From Bradyrhizobium diazoefficiens (GTDB lineage: Bacteria; Pseudomonadota; Alphaproteobacteria; Rhizobiales; Xanthobacteraceae): 64,000 nucleotides of DNA. The translations under genes were made by a program, and so were the position numbers. The stretch's first letter is position 1; every line of letters starts with the position of its first letter. Below the pieces are notes generated by a model. The model made no database searches. It had not been told where the DNA came from and saw only the letters and a program-made list of their open reading frames with translations. The DNA lies in contig NZ_CP067101.1 in NCBI RefSeq assembly GCF_016616425.1, positions 5,704,001 to 5,768,000 of the forward strand, given 5' to 3'. Of the stretch, positions 18,441 through 27,418 are shown one piece after another.

Positions 18441-19583
18441 TCACTCTGCCGGCGCGCCGTCGGCGACCGAACTATCGTTCCAGCCCGCCTTCGACTTGCG
18501 CGAAGCAAACAGCCGATCAATGCGCGGCTGCGCGTAATCGGCCCAGAGTCCGGACAGGCCGTTCGGGAAGGCGAGCACGACCGCGATGAACAGCGCACCG
18601 AGGCCGAATAGCCAAAGCTGCGGGAACGATTCCGACAGGCTGGTCTTGGCGAAATTCACCAAAATCGCGCCCCACACCGCACCGAAGATCGACATCCGCC
18701 CGCCGACCGCCGTGTAGATCACCATCTCGATCGACGGCACGATGCCGACAAAGGACGGCGACATGAAGCCGACGTTGAGCGCGAACATGGCACCGCCGAT
18801 CGCGGCGAAGACCGCGGCCATGCAGAAGGCGAAGATCTTGAAGTTGGCAACGCTGTAGCCGGAGAAGCGGACGCGGTCTTCTTGCTCACGCATCGCCACC
18901 AGAATGCGGCCGAGCTTGGTCAGGCGGATGAACTGCGCGATGCCGATGCAGACGAACAGCAACACCACCTCGACGAAGTACAGGATGACCTTGGCATGGT
19001 CCGGCCGGATGTCCCATCCCTTGAGCGTTCGCAGGTCGGTCATGCCGTTGATGCCGCCGGTGTAGCCCTGCTGCCCGACGATCAGGATGGTCAGGATGGC
19101 GGCGACGGCCTGGGTGATGATCGCGAAATAGGTACCGCCCACGCGGCGCTTGAACATCGCGGTGCCGATGATCAGGGCAAAGAGACCAGGGACCAAGATG
19201 ATGGCGAGGATGGTGAGCGAGAGACTGTGAAATGGCTGCCAGAACAGCGGCAGTGATGTGACCTGATTCCAGTCCATGAAATCCGGAATGCCCGGCGTCG
19301 ATTGGATTTTCGTGTTCTCGATGCTGGAGGCTTCCAGCTTGAGGAACATCGCCATGCAGTAGCCTCCGAGGCCGAAGAACACGCCTTGTCCCAGGCTCAG
19401 AATGCCGCCATAGCCCCAGCACAGCACGAGGCCGATCGCGACAAAGGCGTAGGTCAGATATTTCGCGACCAGGTTAAGGCGGAATACATCCAGCGACAGT
19501 GGCAGGATCACGAACAGGACGGCAGCGAGCGCGATGAAGCCGATGAGCTCGGATCGGTTGAAGAAGCGTGAGCTAATGATCAT
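18441..19583 (-). CDS. urtC: Urea/short-chain amide ABC transporter permease UrtC
   Basis: 380 aa LivM-type permease with about ten hydrophobic segments, including a clear first one (I-G-F-I-A-L-A-A-V-L-F-V-I-L-P). The C-Y-G-G-I-L-S-L-G-Q-G-V-F-F-G word is the conserved loop of UrtC/LivM, and a G-W-D-I-R-P-D region follows mid-protein. It forms the transmembrane channel with UrtB. It starts 16 bp after urtB. Confidence 0.92.
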   Translation of the reverse strand: MIISSRFFNRSELIGFIALAAVLFVILPLSLDVFRLNLVAKYLTYAFVAIGLVLCWGYGGILSLGQGVFFGLGGYCMAMFLKLEASSIENTKIQSTPGIPDFMDWNQVTSLPLFWQPFHSLSLTILAIILVPGLFALIIGTAMFKRRVGGTYFAIITQAVAAILTILIVGQQGYTGGINGMTDLRTLKGWDIRPDHAKVILYFVEVVLLFVCIGIAQFIRLTKLGRILVAMREQEDRVRFSGYSVANFKIFAFCMAAVFAAIGGAMFALNVGFMSPSFVGIVPSIEMVIYTAVGGRMSIFGAVWGAILVNFAKTSLSESFPQLWLFGLGALFIAVVLAFPNGLSGLWADYAQPRIDRLFASRKSKAGWNDSSVADGAPAE

Positions 19584-19599
19584 GACTTTCCTGCTTCTG

Positions 19600-20526
19600 C
19601 TATTTGCGGACTTTCAGAGCGAACAGACCCTGCGGCCGCAGCATGAGGATTCCGACGACTGCGAGCAGCGTCAGCACTTTGGCCATCGAACCCGACATGA
19701 AGAACTCCAGCGTCGATTGGGTCTGCGAGATCGAGAACGCGGAGGCGATGGTTCCAAGCAGACTCGCAGCGCCGCCGAACACGACGACGAGGAAGGTGTC
19801 GACGATGTAGAGCTGGCCCGACGTCGGCCCGGTCGAGCCGATCATGGTGAAGGCGCTGCCGGCCACACCGGCGATGCCGCAGCCGAGCCCGAAGGTGTAG
19901 CGGTCAACCTTCTCGGTATTGATGCCGACGGCCCCCGCCATGATGCGGTTCTGCACGACAGCACGCACCTGTCGGCCCCAGCGCGATTTGTACATCACAT
20001 AGGCGACACCGACGGTGATCAGGACGGTCAGACACATCACGAACACGCCGTTGATCGGCACTTCAATGCTGTCGGTGATGTGCAGTGACCCGAGCATCCA
20101 TTGCGGCAGCTCGACGCCGACTTCGCGTGCGCCGAACACGGAGCGATAGGCCTGCTGGAGCATCAGGCTAAGGCCCCAGGTGGCAAGCAGCGTATCGAGT
20201 GGGCGCTTGTAGAGATGCCGTATCAGCACCCATTCCACGAGCATTCCCAGCGCACCGGATGCGACAAAAGCCAGGATCATCGCAAGGAAGAAGTAGCCGC
20301 TGAACAGGCTTGGCAGATAGGTCTGGAACAGATTCGAGGTCATCCAGGTGACGTACGCGCCGAGAATCATGAACTCGCCATGGGCCATGTTGATGACGCC
20401 CATCTGGCCGAAGATGATCGCAAGACCGAGCGCCATCAGCACGTAGACCGAGAACAGGATCAGTCCTGCAAATCCCTGCATGACGAAGATGGAGCCAAGG
20501 TCACCAAGCGAGTAGTCGCCGAACAT
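19600..20526 (-). CDS. urtB: Urea/short-chain amide ABC transporter permease UrtB
   Basis: 308 aa LivH-type permease, multi-spanning. It contains the family words G-Q-M-G-V-I-N-M-A-H-G-E-F-M near residue 40 and G-V-N/G-I-N-T-E-K-V-D-R later, and lacks the long N-terminal domain found in some UrtB proteins. The 132-bp gap separating it from urtA holds a hairpin. It pairs with UrtC in the inner membrane. Confidence 0.92.
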   Translation of the reverse strand: MFGDYSLGDLGSIFVMQGFAGLILFSVYVLMALGLAIIFGQMGVINMAHGEFMILGAYVTWMTSNLFQTYLPSLFSGYFFLAMILAFVASGALGMLVEWVLIRHLYKRPLDTLLATWGLSLMLQQAYRSVFGAREVGVELPQWMLGSLHITDSIEVPINGVFVMCLTVLITVGVAYVMYKSRWGRQVRAVVQNRIMAGAVGINTEKVDRYTFGLGCGIAGVAGSAFTMIGSTGPTSGQLYIVDTFLVVVFGGAASLLGTIASAFSISQTQSTLEFFMSGSMAKVLTLLAVVGILMLRPQGLFALKVRK

Positions 20527-20551
20527 CGATGTCCTCCGTCAGGGATGAGGT

Positions 20552-20581
20552 CCCGCGCCGCGAGACGATTCGCGACGCGGG
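20552..20581 (-). other. Hairpin between urtA and urtB
   Basis: CCCGCG at 20552-20557 pairs with CGCGGG at 20576-20581, and an inner GCGA (20560-20563) pairs with TCGC (20570-20573). There is no T-run, so it looks less like a terminator than an mRNA-stabilising or attenuating structure, which is common after binding-protein genes of ABC operons to raise the level of the binding protein over the permeases. Confidence 0.45.
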
Positions 20582-20658
20582 TCTTGGGCATGGACTTTGC
20601 GATCCACGCCAGGGAGCTGCTTTGCCTCGAGGGAAAATCGCGGCGGATGCCGGGCTTC

Positions 20659-21918
20659 CTACTGGTAGCCCTTGGGGAACGGGTTCGGCTCGACGAGATC
20701 TGCGGTCTCGTAGATCAGCTCGAACTGGCCATCGAGCTTGGCGCGGCCCACGCGGGTCTTGGACCAGAGGTGGTGGTTCTCATGGATGCGCACATAGCCT
20801 TCCGGAGCCCCCTTGAACTCGATGCCGGGCGAGGCTGCCGCGATCTTGTCGACGTCGAACGAGCCGGCCTTCTCCGCCGTCAGCTTCCACAGCCACGGGC
20901 CGAGATAGGCAGCCTGGGTGACGTCTCCGATCACCGTCTTCTCCCCCCACATCTTTTTGAAGGCGGGTACGAACGCCTTGTTGTTCGGATTGTCGAGCGA
21001 CTGGAAGTACTTCATGCAGGCATAGGCACCCGCGATGTTCTCGCCGCCGATGCCGTCGATCTCGTCTTCGGTCACCGAGATGGTCAGTAGCGCCTGCTTG
21101 GAAAGGTCGATGCCGGCGGCCTTGAGCTGCTTGTAGAACGCGACGTTCGAACCGCCGACGACGTCGGTGAAGATCACGTCGGGCTTGGTCAGCTTGATCT
21201 TGTTGATGACCGAATTGAACTGGGTGTTGCCGAGCGGATAATACTCCTCGCCGACGACCTTGCCCTTGAGCACGTTCTCGACGTGCTTGCGCGCGATCTT
21301 GTTCGAGGTGCGCGGCCAGATGTAGTCGGAACCGATGAAGAAGAACGTCTTGGCGCCTTTCTCCTTCGCGATCCAGTTGAGACCGGCGAGGATCTGCTGG
21401 GTTGCCTCCTGGCCGGTGTAGATCACGTTCTTGGACTGCTCGAGGCCTTCGTAGAAGGTCGGGTAGTAGAGCATGCCGTTATACTGCTCGAGGACCGGCA
21501 GCACAGCCTTGCGGGAGGCCGAGGTCCAGCAGCCCATGATGGCCGCGACCTTGTCGTTGACCAGCAGCTTCTTGGCCTTTTCGGCAAAGGTCGGCCAGTC
21601 GCTGGCGCCGTCTTCCTGGATGAACTTGATCTTGCGCCCGAGCACGCCGCCCATGGCGTTGATCTGCTCGATTGCGAGCTTTTCGGCTTCGATCGAGCCG
21701 GTCTCGGAGATCGCCATCGTGCCGGTTGCCGAATGCAGGATGCCGACCGTCACCTCGGTGTCAGTGACCGCAAGGCCCGTGCTATTGACCGCCGAGGTCG
21801 CCGGAGCCTGCGCGAAAGATGCCCGCGGCAGCATCGCGATGGCCGGCACGGCCGCCATTCCCGTCAATAGCTTGCGCCGGAGCGGCGACAACAGGCCCTT
21901 GTTTGCTTCGTCTGACAT
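20659..21918 (-). CDS. urtA: Urea/short-chain amide ABC transporter substrate-binding protein UrtA
   Basis: 419 aa periplasmic binding protein. The N-terminus has a twin-arginine-like signal (R-R-K-L-L-T-G followed by a hydrophobic stretch and cleavage near A-S-F-A-Q-A). Mature landmarks are V-G-I-L-H-S-A-T-G-T-M-A-I-S-E, G-C-W-T-S-A-S-R-K and Y-Y-P-L-G, typical of UrtA/FmdD. The frame stays open far upstream antisense to the sensor gene, but the ATG at 21918 begins the signal peptide. First gene of the urt operon; the promoter should lie in 21919-22086 with the repeats listed separately. Confidence 0.94.
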   Translation of the reverse strand: MSDEANKGLLSPLRRKLLTGMAAVPAIAMLPRASFAQAPATSAVNSTGLAVTDTEVTVGILHSATGTMAISETGSIEAEKLAIEQINAMGGVLGRKIKFIQEDGASDWPTFAEKAKKLLVNDKVAAIMGCWTSASRKAVLPVLEQYNGMLYYPTFYEGLEQSKNVIYTGQEATQQILAGLNWIAKEKGAKTFFFIGSDYIWPRTSNKIARKHVENVLKGKVVGEEYYPLGNTQFNSVINKIKLTKPDVIFTDVVGGSNVAFYKQLKAAGIDLSKQALLTISVTEDEIDGIGGENIAGAYACMKYFQSLDNPNNKAFVPAFKKMWGEKTVIGDVTQAAYLGPWLWKLTAEKAGSFDVDKIAAASPGIEFKGAPEGYVRIHENHHLWSKTRVGRAKLDGQFELIYETADLVEPNPFPKGYQ

Positions 21919-21977
21919 GAGCACCCCACTTTTGTTCGAGGACACGCGATTGGTCCGGTGAGGATGGCTCGAGCTTG

Positions 21978-22020
21978 TGCACCGCAAACATACGCAAGAT
22001 CGCGTATACTGCACCGCAAA
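21978..22020. promoter_or_regulatory. Candidate operator: paired direct repeats around an inverted repeat
   Basis: TGCACCGCAAA occurs at 21978-21988 and again at 22010-22020, 32 bp apart start to start, close to three helical turns. Between them lies a perfect inverted repeat, ATACGC at 21990-21995 and GCGTAT at 22002-22007, with a 6-nt spacer. The block sits in the 168-bp divergent gap between urtA and the sensor kinase gene, so a regulator bound here could control both. The LuxR-type response regulator at 25442 is the obvious candidate, by position only. Confidence 0.55.
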
Positions 22021-22086
22021 ATACCGACGTAGGGTTTTGGTACGAGATTTGCTCGAGGATCCGGCGGGTTCAGAAGTGGGGTTCGA

Positions 22087-25000
22087 GTGGCAGGGCGGCA
22101 GCGAATAGACCGCGTCAGGCGCCAGTACAACCAATGGGTCGCCAACCAGACGCTGGAAGACTACGCGCTGCGCTTCACCGCCAAGAGCGCACGCCGCTGG
22201 TCCGCCGCCCGCGTCGCCAACACCGCAATCGGCGCCATTTCCTTCCTGGTGCTGGAAGCAATCGGCGGCACCATCACCCTCAATTACGGCGTCACCAACG
22301 CCACCGCCGCGATCCTCGTCGTCTCCACCATCATCTTCTGCTGCGGCGTGCCGATTGCCTATTATGCCGCCAAATGCGGCATCGATATTGATCTCCTGAC
22401 GCGGGGTGCCGGGTTCGGCTATATCGGCTCGACCGTCACCTCCTTGATCTACGCCTCCTTTACCTTCATCTTCTTCGCAGTCGAGGCGGTGATCCTGGCG
22501 ACCGCACTGGAAATGTGCCTGGGCATTCCGCGCCCGATCGGCTACCTCATCAGCGCGGTCGCGATCATCCCGCTCGTGACCTATGGCATCACGCTGATCA
22601 GCCGCTTCCAGCTCTGGACACAGCCGCTCTGGATCATCCTGCACATCCTGCCCTTCGTCGCCATCGCCTGGGCCAGCCCTCATTCATTCACCGAATGGCA
22701 CAAATTTGCCGGTGAGCACGGCGACCCCGGCGGACATTTCGATCTGTTGCTGTTCGGCGTGGCGTCCTCAGTGGTGTTCTCGCTGGTGGCCCAGATCGGC
22801 GAGCAGGTCGACTTCCTGCGCTTTCTGCCGCGCGACCGCCGCAGCTCCGGGGCGTCGTGGTGGATCGCGCTGATGAGCGCGGGACCGGGCTGGATCGTGC
22901 TCGGCGCCTTGAAGCTCCTGGCCGGCTCGTTCCTCGCCTTCTTTGCGCTGAGCCACGGCGTGCCGCCCGAAGAGGCCGCCGAGCCCGCTCATATGTATCT
23001 CGTGGCATTTCGATACGTGCTGTCGGAGCCGGACCTCGCGCTGGCATTGACCGGCATTTTCGCGGTCCTCTCGCAGCTCAAGATCAACGTCACCAACGCC
23101 TATGCCGGGTCGATCGCCTGGTCGAACTTCTTCTCGCGCCTGACGCACAGCCATCCCGGGCGCGTCGTCTGGCTGGTCTTCAACGTGATGGTGGCGCTGC
23201 TGCTCATGGAGATCGGCGTCTACAAGGCGCTGGAGCAAACACTCGCGCTCTACTCAAACGTCGCGATCGCCTGGGTCGGCGCGCTGGTGTCCGATCTCGT
23301 GATCAACAAGCCGCTCGGCCTGCGCCCGCCGCAAATGGAGTTCAAGCGCGCGCATCTCTACGACATCAACCCGGTCGGGGTCGGCGCCATGACGCTCTCG
23401 ATCATCGTCTCGATCGCGGCGTTCTACGGTCTATTCGGCCCGACCATGAAGGCGCTGGCGGCCTTCGTCGCGCTGACGGTCGCCTTCGTCAGTGCGCCCC
23501 TTATCGCCTGGCTCACCGGCGGACAATTCTACATCGCACGCAAGCCGAAGAAGAGCTGGGCCAATATCGAAGCGATCCAGTGCTGCATTTGCGAGCACAG
23601 CTTCGAGCCGGAGGACATGACCTCCTGCCCCGCTTATGCCGGCCCGATCTGCTCGCTGTGTTGCTCCCTGGATGCCCGCTGCCATGATCTCTGCAAGCCG
23701 CATGGACGCGCGCAGGTTCAGTTCTCCGACGCGTTGAGCAAGATCCTTCCGCAGCCGATCTATCAGCGAATCAACTCGCAATTCGGCCACTATGTCGGCG
23801 TGTTCGTGGTCTCCGCTGGTCTCGTTGCGCTGGTGTTGGGATTGATCTATCTCCAGACCTCGGCCAGCGTGCCTGGCGAGAACATGCTGGTCTCCAACGT
23901 ATTGTGGAAGGTGTTCTTCTCGCTCAGCATCATCATCGGCGTGGTGGCCTGGCTGTTCGTGCTGGCGCAGCAGAGTCGCCGCGCGGCGGAGGCCGAGACA
24001 CGGCGCCAGACCACGCTGCTGATCCAAGAGATCGACGCCCACAAGCGCACCGACGCCGAGCTGCAGCGCGCCAAGGAGGTTGCCGAATCCGCCAACCTCG
24101 CCAAGAGCCGCTACGTGGTGGGCCTGAGCCACGAGCTGCGTTCGCCGCTGAACGCGATCAGCGGCTATGCGCAGCTTCTGGAGCAGGATGCGACGCTGAA
24201 CACCAAGCCGCGCGACCAGGTCCGCGTCGTCCGCCGCAGCGCCGACCACCTCTCCGGGCTGATCGACGGCATTCTGGACATCTCCAAGATCGAGGCCGGG
24301 CGGCTGTATTTGTCGCGCGACGAGGTCCGCTTGAGCGAATTCCTCGACCAGCTCGTCGGCATGTTCCGCCTGCAGGCTGCCGCAAAGAGCATCGACTTCC
24401 TGTTCAAGCGCCCCGCCCATTTGCCGGTGGTGGTCTATGCCGACGAGAAGCGGCTGCGGCAGGTGCTGATCAACCTGCTCTCCAACGCGATCAAGTTCAC
24501 CCAGACCGGCAGCGTGCAGTTCGTCGTGCACTATCGTAGCCCGGTCGCCGAGTTCGAGGTGATCGACACCGGTCCGGGCATCCAGGGCGGCGATCTCGAG
24601 CGCATCTTTGCACCTTTCGAGCGCGGCGCGCTCGGCGCCGCGCAGCCACAGACAGGGACGGGGCTCGGGTTGACGATCAGCCGGCTTCTCGCCGGCGTCA
24701 TGGGCGGCGACATCAAGGTGACGAGCACGGTCGGCACCGGCAGCACGTTCAAGGTCAAGATCCTGCTGTCGGAGGTCACAAATCCCCGGCGCATCGCGCC
24801 GGTGGAGGCGCCGGTCTCCGGCTATCATGGCGCACGCAAGACGATCCTGATCACCGACGACGATCCGGTGCATCGCGACCTGCTGCGCGAGGTGCTGACC
24901 CCGATCGGATTCATTCTGCTCAGCGCCCCCGACGGCCCCGGCTGCCTCGCGCTCGCGCAGCACTGCCGGCCCGACCTGTTCCTGCTCGACATCTCCATGC

Positions 25001-25458
25001 CCGGCATGGACGGCTGGACCGTGGCGGAGACCCTGCGCACGAGCGGCCACCACCAGGCCCGCATCCTGATGGTCTCGGCGAGCGCGCTGGAGGCGCACGG
25101 CGCGCCCCTGGCGCAACCCTTCCATGACGGCTATCTGATGAAGCCGATCGACATCCCGCGGCTGCTGGAGACGATCCGCCAGCTCCTCAGGCTCGAATGG
25201 CAATACGGCTCGGATGAGACCGCAGTGCCATTCTGGCGGCCCGAGAGCGGACCAAAGCCGCCACTACGGCACATCGAAGCGCTGATCGGGCTCGGCCAGA
25301 TCGGCTACGTCAGCGGCATCCAGCTCAAGCTGGACGAGATCGGCAGCGAGCACCCCGAGCATGCCGACTTCGTCGCCCAGATGCGGTCGCTGGTTGACCG
25401 CATCGATCTCGACCAATACATGGCAACATTGAAGACACTGCATGCTCGTGAGCATTGA
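22087..25458 (+). CDS. NCS1 transporter-like / hybrid histidine kinase / receiver fusion sensor
   Basis: 1123 aa. Residues about 20-490 are a multi-spanning domain resembling NCS1 nucleobase/cytosine permeases (S-A-R-R-W-S near the start, then about 12 hydrophobic segments). A Cys-rich segment starting at C499 (CCICEHSFEPEDMTSC and onward, several more Cys to about 540) looks like a metal-binding module. Two more membrane segments follow, then HisKA with H682 (L-S-H-E-L-R-S), HATPase_c (N-L-L-S-N-A, D-T-G-P-G-I, G-T-G-L-G-L) and a receiver with D968 and K1019. The start is a GTG. Divergent from urtA, it probably senses urea, amides or a related compound; that is inference. Similar in plan to CbrA, where the transporter part is SLC5. 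Confidence 0.88.
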   Translation: MAGRQRIDRVRRQYNQWVANQTLEDYALRFTAKSARRWSAARVANTAIGAISFLVLEAIGGTITLNYGVTNATAAILVVSTIIFCCGVPIAYYAAKCGIDIDLLTRGAGFGYIGSTVTSLIYASFTFIFFAVEAVILATALEMCLGIPRPIGYLISAVAIIPLVTYGITLISRFQLWTQPLWIILHILPFVAIAWASPHSFTEWHKFAGEHGDPGGHFDLLLFGVASSVVFSLVAQIGEQVDFLRFLPRDRRSSGASWWIALMSAGPGWIVLGALKLLAGSFLAFFALSHGVPPEEAAEPAHMYLVAFRYVLSEPDLALALTGIFAVLSQLKINVTNAYAGSIAWSNFFSRLTHSHPGRVVWLVFNVMVALLLMEIGVYKALEQTLALYSNVAIAWVGALVSDLVINKPLGLRPPQMEFKRAHLYDINPVGVGAMTLSIIVSIAAFYGLFGPTMKALAAFVALTVAFVSAPLIAWLTGGQFYIARKPKKSWANIEAIQCCICEHSFEPEDMTSCPAYAGPICSLCCSLDARCHDLCKPHGRAQVQFSDALSKILPQPIYQRINSQFGHYVGVFVVSAGLVALVLGLIYLQTSASVPGENMLVSNVLWKVFFSLSIIIGVVAWLFVLAQQSRRAAEAETRRQTTLLIQEIDAHKRTDAELQRAKEVAESANLAKSRYVVGLSHELRSPLNAISGYAQLLEQDATLNTKPRDQVRVVRRSADHLSGLIDGILDISKIEAGRLYLSRDEVRLSEFLDQLVGMFRLQAAAKSIDFLFKRPAHLPVVVYADEKRLRQVLINLLSNAIKFTQTGSVQFVVHYRSPVAEFEVIDTGPGIQGGDLERIFAPFERGALGAAQPQTGTGLGLTISRLLAGVMGGDIKVTSTVGTGSTFKVKILLSEVTNPRRIAPVEAPVSGYHGARKTILITDDDPVHRDLLREVLTPIGFILLSAPDGPGCLALAQHCRPDLFLLDISMPGMDGWTVAETLRTSGHHQARILMVSASALEAHGAPLAQPFHDGYLMKPIDIPRLLETIRQLLRLEWQYGSDETAVPFWRPESGPKPPLRHIEALIGLGQIGYVSGIQLKLDEIGSEHPEHADFVAQMRSLVDRIDLDQYMATLKTLHAREH

Positions 25459-26371
25459 GCCGAAAAAGCGCGACGTCGCGCTCGTTGTCGACGACTCCCC
25501 GGAGACGTTGCGGCTGCTCACCGATGCACTCGACGGCGCCGGGATGACGGTGATGGTGGCGCTCGACGGCGCGAGCGCGATGCGCATCGTCGACCAGATC
25601 ACGCCCGACATCGTCCTGCTGGACGCCGTGATGCCGGGAATCGACGGGTTCGAGACCTGCCGCCGCCTCAAGCGCGAGGCGGCTCTTGCCAACGTGCCGG
25701 TGATCTTCATGACCGGCCTTGCCGAGACCGAGCATATCGTGCGCGGCCTCGACGCCGGCGGCGTCGATTACGTGACGAAGCCGATCGTGATCGAGGAGAT
25801 GCTGGCGCGCATCCGCGTGCATCTCGCCAATGCGCGGCTGACCCAAAGTGCGCGCGCCGCCCTCGACGTTTCCGGACGCTATCTACTCGCGGTGAACAGC
25901 ACGGGCAAGCTGCTGTGGGCGACACCGCAGGCGCAGAAGCTGTTGTCAGACACGCTGGCCGGCACCGGCGGCTTCACTTTGCCCGAGCCGATGCCCCAGT
26001 GGCTCGATCAGGTGCGGAAGGGAAAGCCGACCGCGAAATCAGCGACCATGGCCGCATTCCTCGGCAACGACCAGCTGCGGCTGCAATTCATGGGCAAGCT
26101 CGGTGCCAACGAATTCCTGCTGCGGCTGGCCAAAGACACCAGCGGTGACTTGCCCGCCGAATTCTCCAGCGAGCTCGGCCTCACAACGCGCGAGGGTGAG
26201 GTGCTGTCCTGGCTCTCCAAAGGCAAGACCAACCGCGACATCGCGCAGATTTTGGGATTGAGCCCGCGCACCGTCGATAAGCATCTCGAGCAGATCTATT
26301 CCAAGCTCGGCGTCGAAAACCGCACCGCGGCCGCCGCGATCGCAACCGGCGCAAACCGGCGCAATCCGTAA
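25442..26371 (+). CDS. Response regulator with LuxR-type DNA-binding domain
   Basis: 309 aa. Receiver domain with acidic pair D17/D18 and phospho-acceptor D61 (I-V-L-L-D-A-V-M-P-G), a PAS-like middle (about 140-230), and a GerE/LuxR helix-turn-helix at the C-terminus (L-T-T-R-E-G-E-V-L, then T-N-R-D-I-A-Q-I-L-G-L-S-P-R-T-V). It overlaps the sensor gene by 17 bp, so the pair is translated together and H682/D968 phosphotransfer to D61 is likely. The urt operon and its own operon are plausible targets. Confidence 0.9.
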   Translation: MLVSIEPKKRDVALVVDDSPETLRLLTDALDGAGMTVMVALDGASAMRIVDQITPDIVLLDAVMPGIDGFETCRRLKREAALANVPVIFMTGLAETEHIVRGLDAGGVDYVTKPIVIEEMLARIRVHLANARLTQSARAALDVSGRYLLAVNSTGKLLWATPQAQKLLSDTLAGTGGFTLPEPMPQWLDQVRKGKPTAKSATMAAFLGNDQLRLQFMGKLGANEFLLRLAKDTSGDLPAEFSSELGLTTREGEVLSWLSKGKTNRDIAQILGLSPRTVDKHLEQIYSKLGVENRTAAAAIATGANRRNP

Positions 26372-26605
26372 AGCGCATCACTTAGCGAAGCATGCTCTCA
26401 ATCGGAGGGATATATCGTAGTCCGAAGTTACCAAATTCAGGGCGAAACGAAGCGCTGATTTTGCGCCGCATCATTGGCAGTGCCACGGAACGCTCAATTT
26501 TTGAGCGTGCAACCACGGCCGAGCTCAGGCTTAATCGGGCCAACGTCTAATCGTGCTCGCCAATAGGCGGGTAAGAATACCAGAAGACATCTAGTGGAGG
26601 ATCGG

Positions 26606-26959
26606 ATGCGGCGAGTCGCGCAGGTCGCTCTACTGGCGATCGTCACTACGCTGACTGGTACGGCGCTCGCTTTCGACGGCGGACAATACGACAATGTCTC
26701 GCCTGACATCCGCGCGTGGTTCAAGGCTGTGACGGCGCCGAACGGCGTGCCGTGCTGCGACATCTCCGACGGTCATCGCACCGACTATGATTATCGTGAC
26801 GGCGCCTATTGGGTTCCAATCGAAGGGCAGTGGATGGCTGTACCCGAGCGGGCCATCATCCGCGATCGCGGCAATCCGGTGGGGCAGGCCGTGGTGTGGT
26901 ATGTGCATTACCGCGGCAACATCATCATCAGCTGTTTTGTGCCGGCAGACGCGGTATAA
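26606..26959 (+). CDS. Small secreted protein of unknown function
   Basis: 117 aa from the ATG at 26606, which has GGAGG 5 nt upstream; an in-frame GTG at 26594 overlaps that site and is less likely. The first 21 residues are a clear Sec signal peptide ending A-L-A-F. The mature part has a C-C-D-I-S-D-G-H motif, a W-V-P-I-E-G-Q-W word and one late cysteine, so a periplasmic disulfide-stabilised or metal-binding fold is possible. I recognise it only as a common type of rhizobial hypothetical protein. Confidence 0.75.
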   Translation: MRRVAQVALLAIVTTLTGTALAFDGGQYDNVSPDIRAWFKAVTAPNGVPCCDISDGHRTDYDYRDGAYWVPIEGQWMAVPERAIIRDRGNPVGQAVVWYVHYRGNIIISCFVPADAV

Positions 26960-26979
26960 ATTCTACCGCCGGCTTCGAC

Positions 26980-27240
26980 CTAGAACATTGCTCTGTCGCG
27001 GCTTGGCCGATCACTGGACTCGATGGGCTCACCAAGCTCGACTTGGACCCAATGATTAAAATCGAGATCCAACGGCTTGGCCCTGCCGCCAGCACCATCG
27101 AGTTCATGTGCCGCATCTGCCCATGATTCAGCCAGCGATTTGAATGGCGCCTGCAACGGGATGTCGGCCAGAACGCTCAAACCTAGAAGGCCGCTGGTCA
27201 GGGCGTTGAAGGGCCCGCACGATGCCGACATCGCCAGCAC
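26980..27240 (-). CDS. Possible small hypothetical protein
   Basis: 86-codon frame beginning MLAMSASCGPFN with GGGGAG about 10 nt upstream of the ATG. No domain is recognised; the C-terminal part is acidic and polar. The opposite strand in this interval has no convincing gene. It may be real or chance; base composition gives only weak support. Confidence 0.3.
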   Translation of the reverse strand: MLAMSASCGPFNALTSGLLGLSVLADIPLQAPFKSLAESWADAAHELDGAGGRAKPLDLDFNHWVQVELGEPIESSDRPSRDRAMF

Positions 27241-27320
27241 GTAAGGTGCTCCCCTTCTTCACGGAGGACGGGTTCGAGTCGCTAGAGCGCTACCGCCTTT
27301 CCACACAAATCTGCGATATT

Positions 27321-27346
27321 CTCTCCGATGGTCCGCATCGGGAGAG
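27321..27346. terminator. Hairpin in the gap 27241-27418
   Basis: CTCTCCGATG at 27321-27330 pairs with CATCGGGAGAG at 27336-27346 with one bulged G. A second GC-rich stem (GAGGGGC/GCCCCTT) lies at about 27374-27391, near the end of the sugar-binding protein gene on the - strand. Neither has a strong T-run. They may end transcription from one side; the rest of this gap shows nothing. Confidence 0.3.
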
Positions 27347-27418
27347 CTTATTCAGGTCCCATGAAGATTGACGGAGGGGCGCGGGGCCCCTTCGTCTGTT
27401 GCTGCGATACGACGTCGT

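Noticed and set aside
20659..22683. urtA extended upstream to 22683
   Set aside because: The extra residues lie antisense to the sensor gene and precede a proper signal peptide starting at 21918.
23431..25203. 590-codon open frame on the - strand inside the sensor kinase gene
   Set aside because: Rich in R, A, H, D and Q without motifs; mirrors codon-position GC bias of the kinase on the + strand.
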